This document shows positions 1-7,766 of a stretch of DNA of 64,000 bases, in pieces (position 1 is the stretch's first letter; each line of letters starts with the position of its first letter). The DNA is taken from assembly GCF_004127445.1 (NCBI RefSeq), contig NZ_QEXM01000010.1, positions 27,958 to 91,957 on the forward strand, written 5' to 3'. Source of the DNA: Streptomyces alfalfae. Its GTDB lineage: Bacteria > Actinomycetota > Actinomycetes > Streptomycetales > Streptomycetaceae. The notes beneath the pieces were generated by a model that searched no databases, was not told where the DNA came from, and worked only from the letters and a program-made list of their open reading frames with translations. A program made the position numbers and the translations under genes.

Positions 1-652
1 GCGGATTGCGGATGTCCTTGTATACACCGACCGTCCGGCCGGCCTGCTCGGGGGGAACCGGAATCCCTTCGTACGAGGCGTGGGTGAGGACGATCAGGCT
101 GCCGGGGGCGAGCCCGTCCCGCAGCTCGGCGACCGCCGCACAAGGATCGTACGCGTCCTCGACGAAGTGCAGGACGGCGACGAGCAGAAGCGCCGTCGGG
201 CGGTCCAGGTCGAGCAGCGCGCCGACTTCGGGACTGCCCAGGATGTCCTGCGGTTTGCGCAGGTCGGCGGTGATGACCCCGGCCCGGTCGCAGCCGTCGA
301 GCACCGCCTTGCTGTGGGCGACGGCCACCGGGTCGTGGTCGACGTACATGACGCGCGCCTCGTCGCCGGCCCGCAGCGCGACCTCGTGGACGTTGCCGAA
401 GGTCGGGATGCCGGAGCCGATGTCGAGGAACTGGGTGACGCCGTGCGCCATGGCGTAGCGCACCGCGCGCCGCATGAAGGCCCTGTTCGCCTGCATGACC
501 TTGGGCAGGCCCGGCATGTGCTCCATGGCCTTGCGGGCCGCCTGCCTGTCCACCTCGAAGTTGTGCGAACCGCCCAGGTAGTAGTCGTAGATGCGGGACA
601 CGCTCGGCATCGAGATGTCGATGCCCGGCGGGGCCCAGGCGGGACGCTCCAT
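1..652 (-). CDS. SAM-dependent methyltransferase, DUF574 family (3' end outside window)
   Basis: Reading leftwards from the ATG at 650-652 there is an open frame of about 217 codons that runs off the left edge. The N-terminus begins MERPAWAPPGIDISMPSVSR and continues with IYDYYLGGSHNFEVD, the hallmark start of the actinobacterial DUF574 (Methyltransf_19) S-adenosylmethionine-dependent methyltransferases. Further in are a SAM-binding glycine motif (FLDIGSGIPT), an acidic loop (MYVDHDPVAVAHS) and an ITADLRKP segment. The substrate of this family is unknown. No partner gene is visible on this side. The family call is firm; the biological role is not known. Confidence 0.9.
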   Translation of the reverse strand, partial: MERPAWAPPGIDISMPSVSRIYDYYLGGSHNFEVDRQAARKAMEHMPGLPKVMQANRAFMRRAVRYAMAHGVTQFLDIGSGIPTFGNVHEVALRAGDEARVMYVDHDPVAVAHSKAVLDGCDRAGVITADLRKPQDILGSPEVGALLDLDRPTALLLVAVLHFVEDAYDPCAAVAELRDGLAPGSLIVLTHASYEGIPVPPEQAGRTVGVYKDIRNP

Positions 653-797
653 CAAGACTCCAAGACGTAGGGGACGCGGGCGATCCGTTGTTCGAGGGTG
701 AGGCTACTGATCGCCCGCCAACGGAGCGAGTCAAAACGGAAATTGGCCGTCCGTTCTCGGTCACTGCCGTTGGCACGTGCCCTGCGACACACCGCGA

Positions 798-835
798 CCG
801 GCCCGTCCCGCCTCGTGATGAGGGGGACGGGCCGG
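798..835 (-). terminator. Hairpin terminator downstream of the secreted-repeat lipoprotein
   Basis: A perfect 12-bp inverted repeat (798-809 with 824-835, 14-nt loop) lies 17 bp past the stop codon of the lipoprotein gene and before the methyltransferase start. There is no U-tract, as is usual for Streptomyces terminators. Confidence 0.65.
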
Positions 836-851
836 CCGGACCCGTGGGGGG

Positions 852-1823
852 CTACTCGGGGGCTCCCACCGCCTTGCCGTCGGGGCTCGCGGCGTACCAG
901 GCGCCGCCGACGCCCTGCCCGTTGGTGTCGCCGGGCTTCTTGTCGCCGGAGAAGGTGTACAGCGGCCAGCAGTCGATCGTCTGCTGCTTGCCGCCGTCCG
1001 GGCGGTCGTAGGTCATGTAGCCCTTCTTCCGGACGCCCTCGGCGTCGGCCTCGGGCACGGGAGCCACGGCGGGCCACTTCTCGGCGCAGGCGCCCACGCA
1101 GTTCGACTTGATCGGCCAGGCCGAGTCCTTGGTGAAGCGGTAGACGGTCATGCCGTTCCTGTCGACGACGATCTCGCCGAGCTCGGGGTCCTCGCGGGTC
1201 GACAGGCCCGCGGGGTCGGCGGGCGCGGTCCCCGCCGGAGCGGGCCCGGCCGCCCGCGCGGACGCCTTCTCGCCGTCGGGGGCCGCGGCGTGCCAGGCGC
1301 CCCCCACGCCCTGCCCCTTCGCGTCGCCGGGCTTGGTGTCCTTGGCGTAGCGGTACATCGGCCAGCCGTCGATGGTGAGCTGCTTGGCGCCGTCCGCGGC
1401 CGTGACCTCGCCGAGCAGCGACTCGTCGACGCCCGGTGCGGCCTTGGCCCCGTCGGCGGCGACGACCGGCCACGCCGCGAGGCAGGCCGCGTCGCAGGTG
1501 GACTTGGGCGGCCGGGCGCTGTCCTTGTCGAAGCGGTAGAGCGTGAAGCCCTCGCTGTCCGTGACGACCCGGCCGAGCTTCTTGCTCTCCCACACCGCCA
1601 GTTGTCCGGCGGCCTTCGGCTCGGCCGCGGCCTCGTCCTTGGCGGCGCCGTAGTCGTCGCCCGCGCTGTAACCGTCCTTGGCGGGCGCCTCGTTGCCCAC
1701 GTTCCGGCCGTTCGGGGACTGGTCGCCCTTCTCCTGTCCGCACGCCGTCGCCAGGGCCAGCAGGGCCGCAGCCGTCGCTACGAGCGAGGCGCTCCGCCTG
1801 GCCCGGTGTGTGGGTTGCCGCAT
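852..1823 (-). CDS. Lipoprotein with two secreted-repeat (Lipoprotein_15) domains
   Basis: A 323-residue exported lipoprotein. The start at the ATG 1821-1823 is preceded by a GGGAG ribosome site, and earlier in-frame starts would add an implausible leader. It opens with MRQPTHRARR, a hydrophobic stretch and a lipobox ending LALATAC (Cys about residue 26). Two related repeats follow (about 70-150 and 215-310). Each has the pattern GFTLYRFDKDSA or GMTVYRFTKDSA, a Cys-containing CDAACLAAWP or CVGACAEKWP motif, IDGWPMYRYAKD or IDCWPLYTFSGD, and a closing GQGVGGAWxAA. This is the signature of the secreted-repeat family PF03640. The function of the family is not established. The protein is probably attached to the outer face of the membrane. 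Confidence 0.9.
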   Translation of the reverse strand: MRQPTHRARRSASLVATAAALLALATACGQEKGDQSPNGRNVGNEAPAKDGYSAGDDYGAAKDEAAAEPKAAGQLAVWESKKLGRVVTDSEGFTLYRFDKDSARPPKSTCDAACLAAWPVVAADGAKAAPGVDESLLGEVTAADGAKQLTIDGWPMYRYAKDTKPGDAKGQGVGGAWHAAAPDGEKASARAAGPAPAGTAPADPAGLSTREDPELGEIVVDRNGMTVYRFTKDSAWPIKSNCVGACAEKWPAVAPVPEADAEGVRKKGYMTYDRPDGGKQQTIDCWPLYTFSGDKKPGDTNGQGVGGAWYAASPDGKAVGAPE

Positions 1824-2060
1824 CTTCGAACTCCCGCTGTCCACTGGGGTTTTCGTGGCGCCTGTTGACGTCACGCATGGCCCTAGGTACGGGCGGGGGC
1901 CGCGGGGGCGTTCAACGGGGCCGCAAGATTCTTTGTGTCGAGGGGTGCGCCGGGAGGGGGCGGCGAACCGGGTTCCGCGCCGCCAAACCTCCCGGCGGCA
2001 CGTCTCCTTCCTTCGGGTCATTCCGGGGCGGTAACGGCGCGCCGGGCTCGCCCGCCGCCC

Positions 2061-2669
2061 ATGATCTCCGTCGTGCACGGAACTTTTCGGGGCTTACGGC
2101 CCCTGGTGACCCGCGTGTTGGCGCTCCTGGCACTGGCGTTGCTGCTCGGCGCCCCCGCGGCCGCCGGCACGGCCGCGGCGGGCGACTGCGGCTACGCCTC
2201 GATCGACCAGGGCGGCGGCGCCGGCGGCGACAACTGGGCCGTGGCGGGCGACGGCGACCACTGCCACCCCGGCCCCACGCACCGGCCGAAGCCGCCCCCG
2301 CGCCCCGAGCCGCCGCCTCCCCCGCCGCCACCACCCGCGCCTCCGCCGCCCCCACCGCCCCCGAGGCCGGAGGCCCCCGAGCCGCCGCCCGCCCCGGCGC
2401 CTTCGCCGACCCCGACGCCGGCGCCGACTCCACCGCCGCGCACGCCCGCGCCCGCGCCGTCCGCGCCCCCCGAAGCGAAGCCCGAGCCGAGGCCGAAGCC
2501 GAAGCCGACTCCTTCCAGAACGGCGGAAAAGCCGCAGCCGGTGGCCTACCCCTCGTATCGACCCCAAGCGCGCACGGCGCCGCCCCGCGGCGGCCCGTCC
2601 ATCGTCACGCTCACCCTGCTCATCACGGCGCCCGCGGTGCTCGCCGCCGCCGCGCTCCGCCCGCGCTGA
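2061..2669 (+). CDS. Proline-rich secreted protein with C-terminal membrane anchor
   Basis: About 202 residues from the ATG at 2061. An N-terminal hydrophobic signal (LALLALALLLGAPAAAG) is followed by a short segment with two cysteines and a very long proline-rich stretch (roughly residues 75-165, including runs of eight or nine prolines and PEPRPKPKP-like repeats). A hydrophobic segment then ends in a basic tail (AALRPR). This suggests a wall-spanning stalk. No Shine-Dalgarno site precedes any candidate start; GTG at 2073 or 2106 are alternatives, and the latter gives a neater signal peptide. With either upstream start the gene contains a rare TTA codon at 2094-2096. It sits 15 bp before a DUF4239 gene and is probably co-transcribed with it. 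No family was recognised. Confidence 0.7.
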   Translation: MISVVHGTFRGLRPLVTRVLALLALALLLGAPAAAGTAAAGDCGYASIDQGGGAGGDNWAVAGDGDHCHPGPTHRPKPPPRPEPPPPPPPPPAPPPPPPPPRPEAPEPPPAPAPSPTPTPAPTPPPRTPAPAPSAPPEAKPEPRPKPKPTPSRTAEKPQPVAYPSYRPQARTAPPRGGPSIVTLTLLITAPAVLAAAALRPR

Positions 2670-2684
2670 CCGCCGGAGGTCCCC

Positions 2685-3449
2685 ATGTCGGAATGGCTTG
2701 TTCTCACCCTCGCGATGGTGGCCGCATGCGGTGTCGTGCTCATCGTGACGCTCCTGCGGCACCGCAAGACCGGTGAGGACTACGACGCGTCGGACACCCC
2801 CGACGTCATCGAGTACATGACCATGATGATCGGCGTCGTCTACGCCATCGTCCTGGGTCTCGCCATCGCGGGCGTCTGGGAGGCCCGCGGCGCCGCGCAG
2901 GAGTACGTACGCCAGGAGGCCCAGGCGCTGCACGAGGTCTCGGAGCGGGCGGACGCCTATCCGGACGACGTCCGTGACCGTATTCGTGCCGATGTCCACA
3001 CCTATGTCAGCCATGTCGTCACCAAGGAGTGGGACACCATGGCCGACAAGGGCGAACTCACCGACCGAGGACGCCAGTTGCTCCGCCAGGTACGGCAGGA
3101 CGTCACCGACTACCGGCCGAAGTCGGACTTCGAGGCCCAGACGTACCAGCCGCTCATCGACGCGGTGGCGGCGGCGGACGACGCCCGCAGTTCCCGCGCG
3201 GACAGCACGGGCGCGACCATGCCCGGCGTGGTCTGGTTCGGCCTGGTCATCGGCGGGCTCATCACCATCGGCATGATCTTCGCCCTGCAGATCCGCCGCA
3301 CACCGCGCGAACTGATCCTCGCCGGCATCTTCTCCGCGCTCTTCGCGTTCCTGCTCTTCCTCATCTGGGACTTCGACTCCCCCTACAGCCGGGGCGTCGC
3401 CGCGGGCGCGGAACCGCTGCGGGAACTGCTCGCGCAGCTCGGCGGCTGA
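2685..3449 (+). CDS. DUF4239 membrane protein
   Basis: A 254-residue integral membrane protein. It has an N-terminal membrane segment (residues 5-25), a second one around 45-65 with the DUF4239 pattern MIGVVYAIVLGLAIAGVWEA, and a long hydrophilic helical domain (70-175). Two more membrane helices (about 182-202 and 212-230) are followed by a short acidic tail beginning WDFDSPYSRG. This arrangement matches the DUF4239 (bestrophin-like) family. Distant similarity to bestrophin anion channels has been proposed for it, but transport activity is not shown. The ATG is preceded by GGAGG at a normal distance. It follows the proline-rich gene by 15 bp. Confidence 0.85.
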   Translation: MSEWLVLTLAMVAACGVVLIVTLLRHRKTGEDYDASDTPDVIEYMTMMIGVVYAIVLGLAIAGVWEARGAAQEYVRQEAQALHEVSERADAYPDDVRDRIRADVHTYVSHVVTKEWDTMADKGELTDRGRQLLRQVRQDVTDYRPKSDFEAQTYQPLIDAVAAADDARSSRADSTGATMPGVVWFGLVIGGLITIGMIFALQIRRTPRELILAGIFSALFAFLLFLIWDFDSPYSRGVAAGAEPLRELLAQLGG

Positions 3450-3491
3450 AGCGGGCGGGGCCGCCCCGCCGCCACGGTGGCCGTGAATGAC

Positions 3492-3519
3492 GATGCGCCG
3501 CGGGCCTCCGCGGCGCATC
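3492..3519 (+). terminator. Strong hairpin after DUF4239 gene
   Basis: A perfect 12-bp stem (3492-3503 with 508-3519) has a 4-nt loop. It lies 42 bp after the DUF4239 stop and only 9 bp before the ATG of the next small ORF. A weaker GC stem precedes it at 3454-3470. It could terminate the upstream unit or mask translation of the small ORF. Confidence 0.6.
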
Positions 3520-3528
3520 CTGTATGCC

Positions 3529-3747
3529 ATGCCCTGGCAGACACCGATCGTCGTCCACCCGCCCGCCCCCGACGGCGGGCGGCGGGTCACCGTGCGCGGC
3601 GGCGACGCCGGATTCGCCCGCAGCGACCGCGAACTCGTCGCACTCCTGTGCCGCGCGGGCCTCGGCGAGGCCGACGTCGCCCTCGACGACCCGCATCTCG
3701 TCGAGTGGCGGGGCGGACGCCACGGCTGGACGGCTCCGGGAGACTGA
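3529..3747 (+). CDS. Small conserved-looking protein of unknown function
   Basis: A 72-residue ORF starting MPWQTPIVVHPPAPDGGR. The frame can be extended upstream to 3487, but that would read through the hairpin, so the inner ATG is preferred. The protein is small and acidic in its second half (ADVALDDPHLVEWRGGRHGW), with no signal peptide, membrane segment or recognised domain. Amino-acid composition and codon bias look like a real actinobacterial gene rather than a shadow. The ribosome site is poor, and the hairpin at 3492-3519 sits immediately upstream. Function unknown. Confidence 0.55.
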   Translation: MPWQTPIVVHPPAPDGGRRVTVRGGDAGFARSDRELVALLCRAGLGEADVALDDPHLVEWRGGRHGWTAPGD

Positions 3748-3941
3748 TCTGCCGGACCTCATCTCACCGCCACGGGGCGTGGCCTGCGGGTCAGCGCCAC
3801 GGGGCGGGCCCGGCGGGTCACCGCCGCCGCGCCTCTCACACCGGCCGCTCACCCATGCCGCCGCGCCGGCACATTCGCCCGGTCGGCGGTCGCCGTTACC
3901 CCGTTCGCACGACACCGATCGCGGCCCGCACGGTACCTACC

Positions 3942-3948
3942 TAGCGTT
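3942..3948 (+). promoter_or_regulatory. Possible -10 element TAGCGTT upstream of Ig-like protein A
   Basis: TAGCGTT occurs 77 bp before the ATG at 4025. The same heptamer is found before the class F sortase at 5434-5440, suggesting a shared promoter type. No convincing -35 with matching spacing was found. Confidence 0.3.
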
Positions 3949-4024
3949 TCCGGCATCGAGGTGCATTTCAGGCGACAGCGGAAGAAGGTCCGCAGCTGCT
4001 CCTCGGAGACACCGGAGGATCACC

Positions 4025-4573
4025 ATGCGCGCGATACGCGTCGCTTCGGCCGCCCTGCTCACCGCTTCACTCCTGACGCTCACGGTCCCGCCCGCCTCGG
4101 CGGCCGTCACGGGCGAGGAGAACAACGACATCACGTCGTTCGGCTTCCGCGTGACCCCCTCGACCATCGCCGCGGGGGGCCAGGTCACCCTCGGCGTCGA
4201 CAGGTGCGACGGTGACACCAAGATCACATCCGGCGTCTTCGACGACGCCCACATCCCGCGCGGCCAGTCGTCCACCACCGCCCAGGTGTTCTGGGACGCC
4301 AAGCCCGGCGCCATGTACGAGGTGACGTTCGACTGCAAGGGCGAGATCGGCAAGACCGACCTCACCATCGCCACCGGCCGGGACGGCGGCCAGGGCAGGC
4401 CGGAGCACCACCGCCCCGAGCACTCGGCCCACAAGGGCGTGAAGGCGGGCACCGGCGGCAGCCTCGGCGGACTCGACGCCCAGGAGATCGCCCTCGGCTC
4501 CGCGCTGATCCTCGGCGCGATCGGCGCCGCGTACTACAAGGCCCGCCGCCGCACCGGCGAGGACAGCTCCTGA
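4025..4573 (+). CDS. Exported membrane-anchored Ig-like protein A (sortase-locus protein)
   Basis: A 182-residue protein. The ATG is preceded by GGAGG. The signal peptide ends at PPASAA (about residue 27). One beta-rich domain (30-125) contains VTPSTIAAGGQVTLGVD and two cysteines about 50 residues apart. A His/Gly-rich linker follows, then the membrane segment IALGSALILGAIGAAYY and the tail KARRRTGEDSS. There is no LPXTG motif. It is paralogous to the convergent gene at 4652-5158, sharing PS-I-GGQ-T-VD-C, an ST-A-V block, PG-Y and the C-terminal ALGSAL-type segment. Both lie next to a class F sortase, so a surface role is likely. Whether the sortase processes it is unknown. Confidence 0.75.
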   Translation: MRAIRVASAALLTASLLTLTVPPASAAVTGEENNDITSFGFRVTPSTIAAGGQVTLGVDRCDGDTKITSGVFDDAHIPRGQSSTTAQVFWDAKPGAMYEVTFDCKGEIGKTDLTIATGRDGGQGRPEHHRPEHSAHKGVKAGTGGSLGGLDAQEIALGSALILGAIGAAYYKARRRTGEDSS

Positions 4574-4588
4574 AGGACGCCGGCGTCC

Positions 4589-4619
4589 GCCCCCGGGGCG
4601 TCTTGAGGTCCCCGGGGGC
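4589..4619. terminator. Bidirectional terminator between convergent Ig-like genes
   Basis: A perfect 10-bp GC stem (4589-4598 with 4610-4619) with an 11-nt loop sits in the 78-bp gap between two convergent genes. It can serve both. Confidence 0.65.
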
Positions 4620-4651
4620 TCGCGCCCAGATCCTCTTCCCGGATCGGCCCG

Positions 4652-5158
4652 TCAGATCTTCTTCTCCGCCCGGCGGCGCATCCAGAACACCGTGCCGCCG
4701 ACCACGGCCGCCCCCACCAGGGCGCTGCCGATCGCCATGTCCGTGGTGGTCGCCCCGGAGTGCGTGCTGCCGCCGAAGCCGCCGCGCACGCCGCCGTGGA
4801 TGACGGTGAACGCGGCCGGGCGGGTGAGCGTCTTGCCGCCGCAGTGGGCCGTGATGTCGTACGAGCCGGGGGAGGCGTTCCGGTGCACGACGGCGGTCGC
4901 GCTCGACGTGGTGCTGTTCTTGAGCGCGTGCAGGTCGGCGTCCGCGAAGGCGCGCGAGGTGACCTTGCCGCCGCGCTGGCAGGACGAGCCGTCGACCGTC
5001 ACCGTCAGCTGCCCGCCCCTGGGGATCACACTGGGCATCGCCACGATGTTGGTCGGGTCGGCCCACGCCGACGCGGCCGGGGCTGCGAGCCCGACGACGG
5101 CGCCGGCCGCGGCCGCGACCGCGAGGGCGCGCGTTGTTCGCATACGAGAGGTACGCAT
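4652..5158 (-). CDS. Exported membrane-anchored Ig-like protein B (sortase-locus protein)
   Basis: A 168-residue paralogue of the convergent protein at 4025-4573. The start ATG at 5156-5158 has GGAGG upstream. The signal peptide ends around AAPAASAWA. The single domain (about 33-120) contains PSVIPRGGQLTVTVD, paired cysteines (SSCQRGGK and TAHCGGK) and NASPGSYD. A glycine-rich linker (GGVRGGFGGSTHSG) leads to the membrane segment MAIGSALVGAAVVGGTVF and a basic tail (WMRRRAEKKI). There is no LPXTG motif. The shared xIAxGSAL start of the membrane segment in both paralogues is notable. The sortase gene starts 333 bp away on the other strand. Function unknown. Confidence 0.75.
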   Translation of the reverse strand: MRTSRMRTTRALAVAAAAGAVVGLAAPAASAWADPTNIVAMPSVIPRGGQLTVTVDGSSCQRGGKVTSRAFADADLHALKNSTTSSATAVVHRNASPGSYDITAHCGGKTLTRPAAFTVIHGGVRGGFGGSTHSGATTTDMAIGSALVGAAVVGGTVFWMRRRAEKKI

Positions 5159-5490
5159 GGCAATCCTCCGCGGAAGACGCCCCGGGGATACCGTCCCCGG
5201 TCGATCGGCGAGAGCGCCTCCCGGTCCGACCCTGGGACGCCGGGTACCCGCCCGCATGTCGGCGCTCGGCCGTCCTGGTGAGACGACACGCCGGGGCGTG
5301 TCCGCGCGACCCGGCATCGTCGCAGGTCACAGACCGTCACAGATTTCCGCTCGGGGCCGACACGGATGGCGCACCGCTCCCGCGCGGGCCACCCGTTCGC
5401 CCCCGCCCTTTCGCACGCCGCGCGCCCCGCGCTTAGCGTTCTCGTACGCGCAACGGACGCGGCGCGCAGCCGCGTTGAGAGGGGACAGAG
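5159..5490. other. Divergent intergenic region between Ig-like protein B and sortase
   Basis: 332 bp without a gene. It should hold the promoters of both flanking genes. A TAGCGTT element at 5434-5440 resembles the one before protein A. The sortase ribosome site (GAGAGGGGACAG) is at its right end. No operator was recognised. Confidence 0.5.
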
Positions 5491-6165
5491 ATGCCTTCGC
5501 CCCAGCCCGCCGACGACGATCGCAGGTTCAAGGAGGAGGAGAGGCAGAAGAAGCGCGCCCCGTGGGGTGTCATGGCGCTTGTCCTGCTCACCGGCCTCGC
5601 GCTGATCCGCAACGGATCGGGGGAGTTCGACGTCGGCCCCCCGCAGCCCGCGTCCGCCGCGGCGGCGGACCACACCCCCGAGGCGCGGCCCGGCGCCCCC
5701 GCCCCGCTGGCCTTCTCCCCCGCCGACCGGATCCGCATCAAGGGCATCCAGGTGGACGCGCCGATCGTGCCGGTGGGTCTGGACCCCGAGGGGTGGGTGG
5801 ACGCACCGCCGCCCGAGGACCCGAACCTCGCGGGCTGGTTCACCGGTGCCGTCGCGCCCGGCGAGAAGGGCACGGCGGTGGTCGTCGGCCATGTCGACAA
5901 CCAGCAGGGACCCGCCGTCTTCTACGGTCTCGGCTCCCTGGAGAAGGGCAACCGGGTCGAGGTCAGGCGCGAGGACAGGAAGTCCGCGGTCTTCGAGATC
6001 TACGGCATCGAGGTGTTCTCCAAGGAGAACTTCCCCGGCAGCCGGGTCTACGGGAACAGCGGCGCCCCCGAGCTGCGCGTCATCACGTGCGGCGGCGGTT
6101 ACTCCGAGCAGACCGGCTACGACGGCAACGTCGTCGTGTTCGCCCGCCTGGTCGAGGTGCGCTGA
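5491..6165 (+). CDS. Class F sortase
   Basis: A 224-residue membrane-anchored transpeptidase. After a charged N-terminus comes one membrane segment (about 24-40, WGVMALVLLTGLALI), a Pro/Ala linker and the sortase beta-barrel (75-224). The catalytic triad can be placed: His134 in VVGHVDN, Cys200 in VITCGGGY and Arg219 in VVFARLVEV. The short IKGIQVDAPIVPVGLD entry segment and the TCGGGY motif are typical of actinobacterial class F sortases, which have few defined substrates. The start ATG follows GAGAGGGGACAG. The two neighbouring surface proteins are possible partners but lack an LPXTG signal, so a functional link is only inferred from position. Confidence 0.9.
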   Translation: MPSPQPADDDRRFKEEERQKKRAPWGVMALVLLTGLALIRNGSGEFDVGPPQPASAAAADHTPEARPGAPAPLAFSPADRIRIKGIQVDAPIVPVGLDPEGWVDAPPPEDPNLAGWFTGAVAPGEKGTAVVVGHVDNQQGPAVFYGLGSLEKGNRVEVRREDRKSAVFEIYGIEVFSKENFPGSRVYGNSGAPELRVITCGGGYSEQTGYDGNVVVFARLVEVR

Positions 6166-6203
6166 CCCCGGCGGGCGGCGCCTCGGCGTCGCCCCGTGGC
6201 GGC

Positions 6204-7037
6204 TCACACCTGGTGGCGGTTCGGCACCGTGAGGTGGTAGCCGGAGTCGAGCAGTTCCGGCAGGTAGTCGCGGAGGGCCTCGACCGTGCCGGTGCGGTCG
6301 CCGCCCGCGTCGTGCGAGAGCACCACGACTCCGGGCGCGGCCCCCGCGCGCACGCGGCGGACGATGGCCTTGGCGCCCGGCTCGGTCCAGTCCAGGGTGT
6401 CGACGGTCCAGGCGAGCGGTTCCATGCCGAGTTCGGCGCCCAGCTGGAAGACGTTGCGGTTCCAGGCGCCGTAGGGGGCCCGGAACCAGGCGGGGTACTC
6501 ACCGACGATGTCCTCGACCACGTCACAGGTGCGTTCGATCTCGTCGCGCGTCGAGGAGCGGTCGAGCCGGGTCAGCAGGGGGTGGGTCCAGGTGTGGTTG
6601 CCGATCACGTGGCCGTCGTCGGCCATCTCGCGCAGCAGGTCCCTGTTGTCGGCGGCCATCTCCCCGCACACGAAGAACATGGCGCGCACGTCGTGCTCGC
6701 GCAGCGTGCGCAGGATGCCGGGGGTGTAGCGGGGGTCGGGCCCGTCGTCGAACGTCAGCACCATCGAGCGCCGCCGCCCGTCCACCCGCAGGATCGGCGC
6801 CTCGCGCACCCGGGGCAGGGCGCGGCCGGCGCGCGGGGGCCCGTTCCCGGCGAAGGGCTGGAGGCGGTACGCGTAGGGCCGGTGCGCCCGGGGGGCCACC
6901 GGTGCGCCGGCGGCGGGGCTGCCGGCGGGCGCGGAGGCCCCGGGACCGTCCGCGCAGCCCGCGGTCGCGGCGAGGCCCAGGGCCGCGGCGGCGCGGAGCA
7001 GCAGCCTGCGCCCCGGGGTCGGCTCATCGTCTTTCAT
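6204..7037 (-). CDS. Polysaccharide deacetylase (NodB homology domain), exported
   Basis: A 277-residue CE4-family esterase acting on N-acetylated cell-wall or chitin-like sugars outside the membrane. The N-terminus has a twin-arginine-like run (GRRLLLRAAAALGLAAT) and a lipobox-like AGC, so it may be a lipoprotein. The NodB domain covers about 90-270 with all five motifs: TFDDGPD (metal and catalytic Asp), HTWTHP (metal His pair), FRAPYG, DTLDW and VVLSHD. It is convergent with the class F sortase, 38 bp apart. It probably modifies peptidoglycan, but the substrate cannot be read from the sequence. Confidence 0.92.
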   Translation of the reverse strand: MKDDEPTPGRRLLLRAAAALGLAATAGCADGPGASAPAGSPAAGAPVAPRAHRPYAYRLQPFAGNGPPRAGRALPRVREAPILRVDGRRRSMVLTFDDGPDPRYTPGILRTLREHDVRAMFFVCGEMAADNRDLLREMADDGHVIGNHTWTHPLLTRLDRSSTRDEIERTCDVVEDIVGEYPAWFRAPYGAWNRNVFQLGAELGMEPLAWTVDTLDWTEPGAKAIVRRVRAGAAPGVVVLSHDAGGDRTGTVEALRDYLPELLDSGYHLTVPNRHQV

Positions 7038-7190
7038 GAGTTATCCGTCGCACGGCCGATGACCGGCACGGCACACCAACACGGGGCGCCCGCGGAATGC
7101 ACCCGATCAGACGCGGCGGCCACCGGGCGGGGGCGGCGGAAGGGGACGGCTGCCCGCAGGGCCTTTCAGCCGCTCCGCTAACCTCTCGGC

Positions 7191-7652
7191 GTGAGTGATG
7201 ACCAGTCCCACCAGTTCGAACGCGGCACCGACGGGCCCAAGGTGATCGTCGTCGGGGTCGACGGCTCCGCGTCCTCCCTGCGCGCCGCCGCGTATGCCGG
7301 AGGGCTGGCCCGGCGGCAGCGGGCCCTGCTCGCCGTCGTCTACGTCCAGCCGGTGATGGCGGCCGGGGCGGCGCTCGGCGCGCCGATCGCCGAGACCACC
7401 GACGAGATCGCCGAGGGGCTCATCACCGAGATCCGGGAGGCGGCCGAGCGGGTGAAGGACATATTCGCCGTCCGGTGGGAGTTCCACACCTTCCGCGGCG
7501 ACCCCTACAGCGGTCTCGTCACCGCCGCCGACGACCTGAAGGCCGACGCCGTCGTCGTCGGCGCCTCCGAGCAGGCGGGCCACCGCATCGTCGGCTCCGT
7601 CGCCGTGCGGCTCGTGAAGGCGGGGCGCTGGCCCGTCACGGTGGTGCCGTGA
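7191..7652 (+). CDS. Universal stress protein (UspA family)
   Basis: A single-domain Usp of 153 residues. The start is GTG at 7191; a nearby ATG (7198) is out of frame. The fold signature is clear: VIVVGVDGSASSLRAA at the N-terminus, a central alpha/beta core and a C-terminal VVVGASEQAGHRIVGSVA segment. The classical ATP-binding motif G-2x-G-9x-G-S/T is altered, because the residue three after the first glycine is Glu rather than Gly, so nucleotide binding is uncertain. A TAACCT hexamer ends about 12 bp before the GTG and no ribosome site is seen, which would suit a leaderless message. Confidence 0.88.
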   Translation: MSDDQSHQFERGTDGPKVIVVGVDGSASSLRAAAYAGGLARRQRALLAVVYVQPVMAAGAALGAPIAETTDEIAEGLITEIREAAERVKDIFAVRWEFHTFRGDPYSGLVTAADDLKADAVVVGASEQAGHRIVGSVAVRLVKAGRWPVTVVP

Positions 7653-7766
7653 ACGGCGTCATGCGTGGTGCCGTGAGCCGCGCGGGTGTGGCGTCTTCCG
7701 TACGGGGCCCCGCTGGGCCATCATGATCCGCCATCGGCCGGTCGCGTTCGCGAAGAGGTGGAGCTC

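Noticed and set aside
2094..3590. Minus-strand 498-codon Arg/Gly-rich frame
   Set aside because: Antisense of the proline-rich and DUF4239 genes. The Gly/Arg repeats simply mirror the polyproline codons.
4692..7181. An 829-codon plus-strand frame spanning the sortase locus
   Set aside because: It runs across protein B, the sortase and the deacetylase in wrong frames or antisense and has shadow-like composition.
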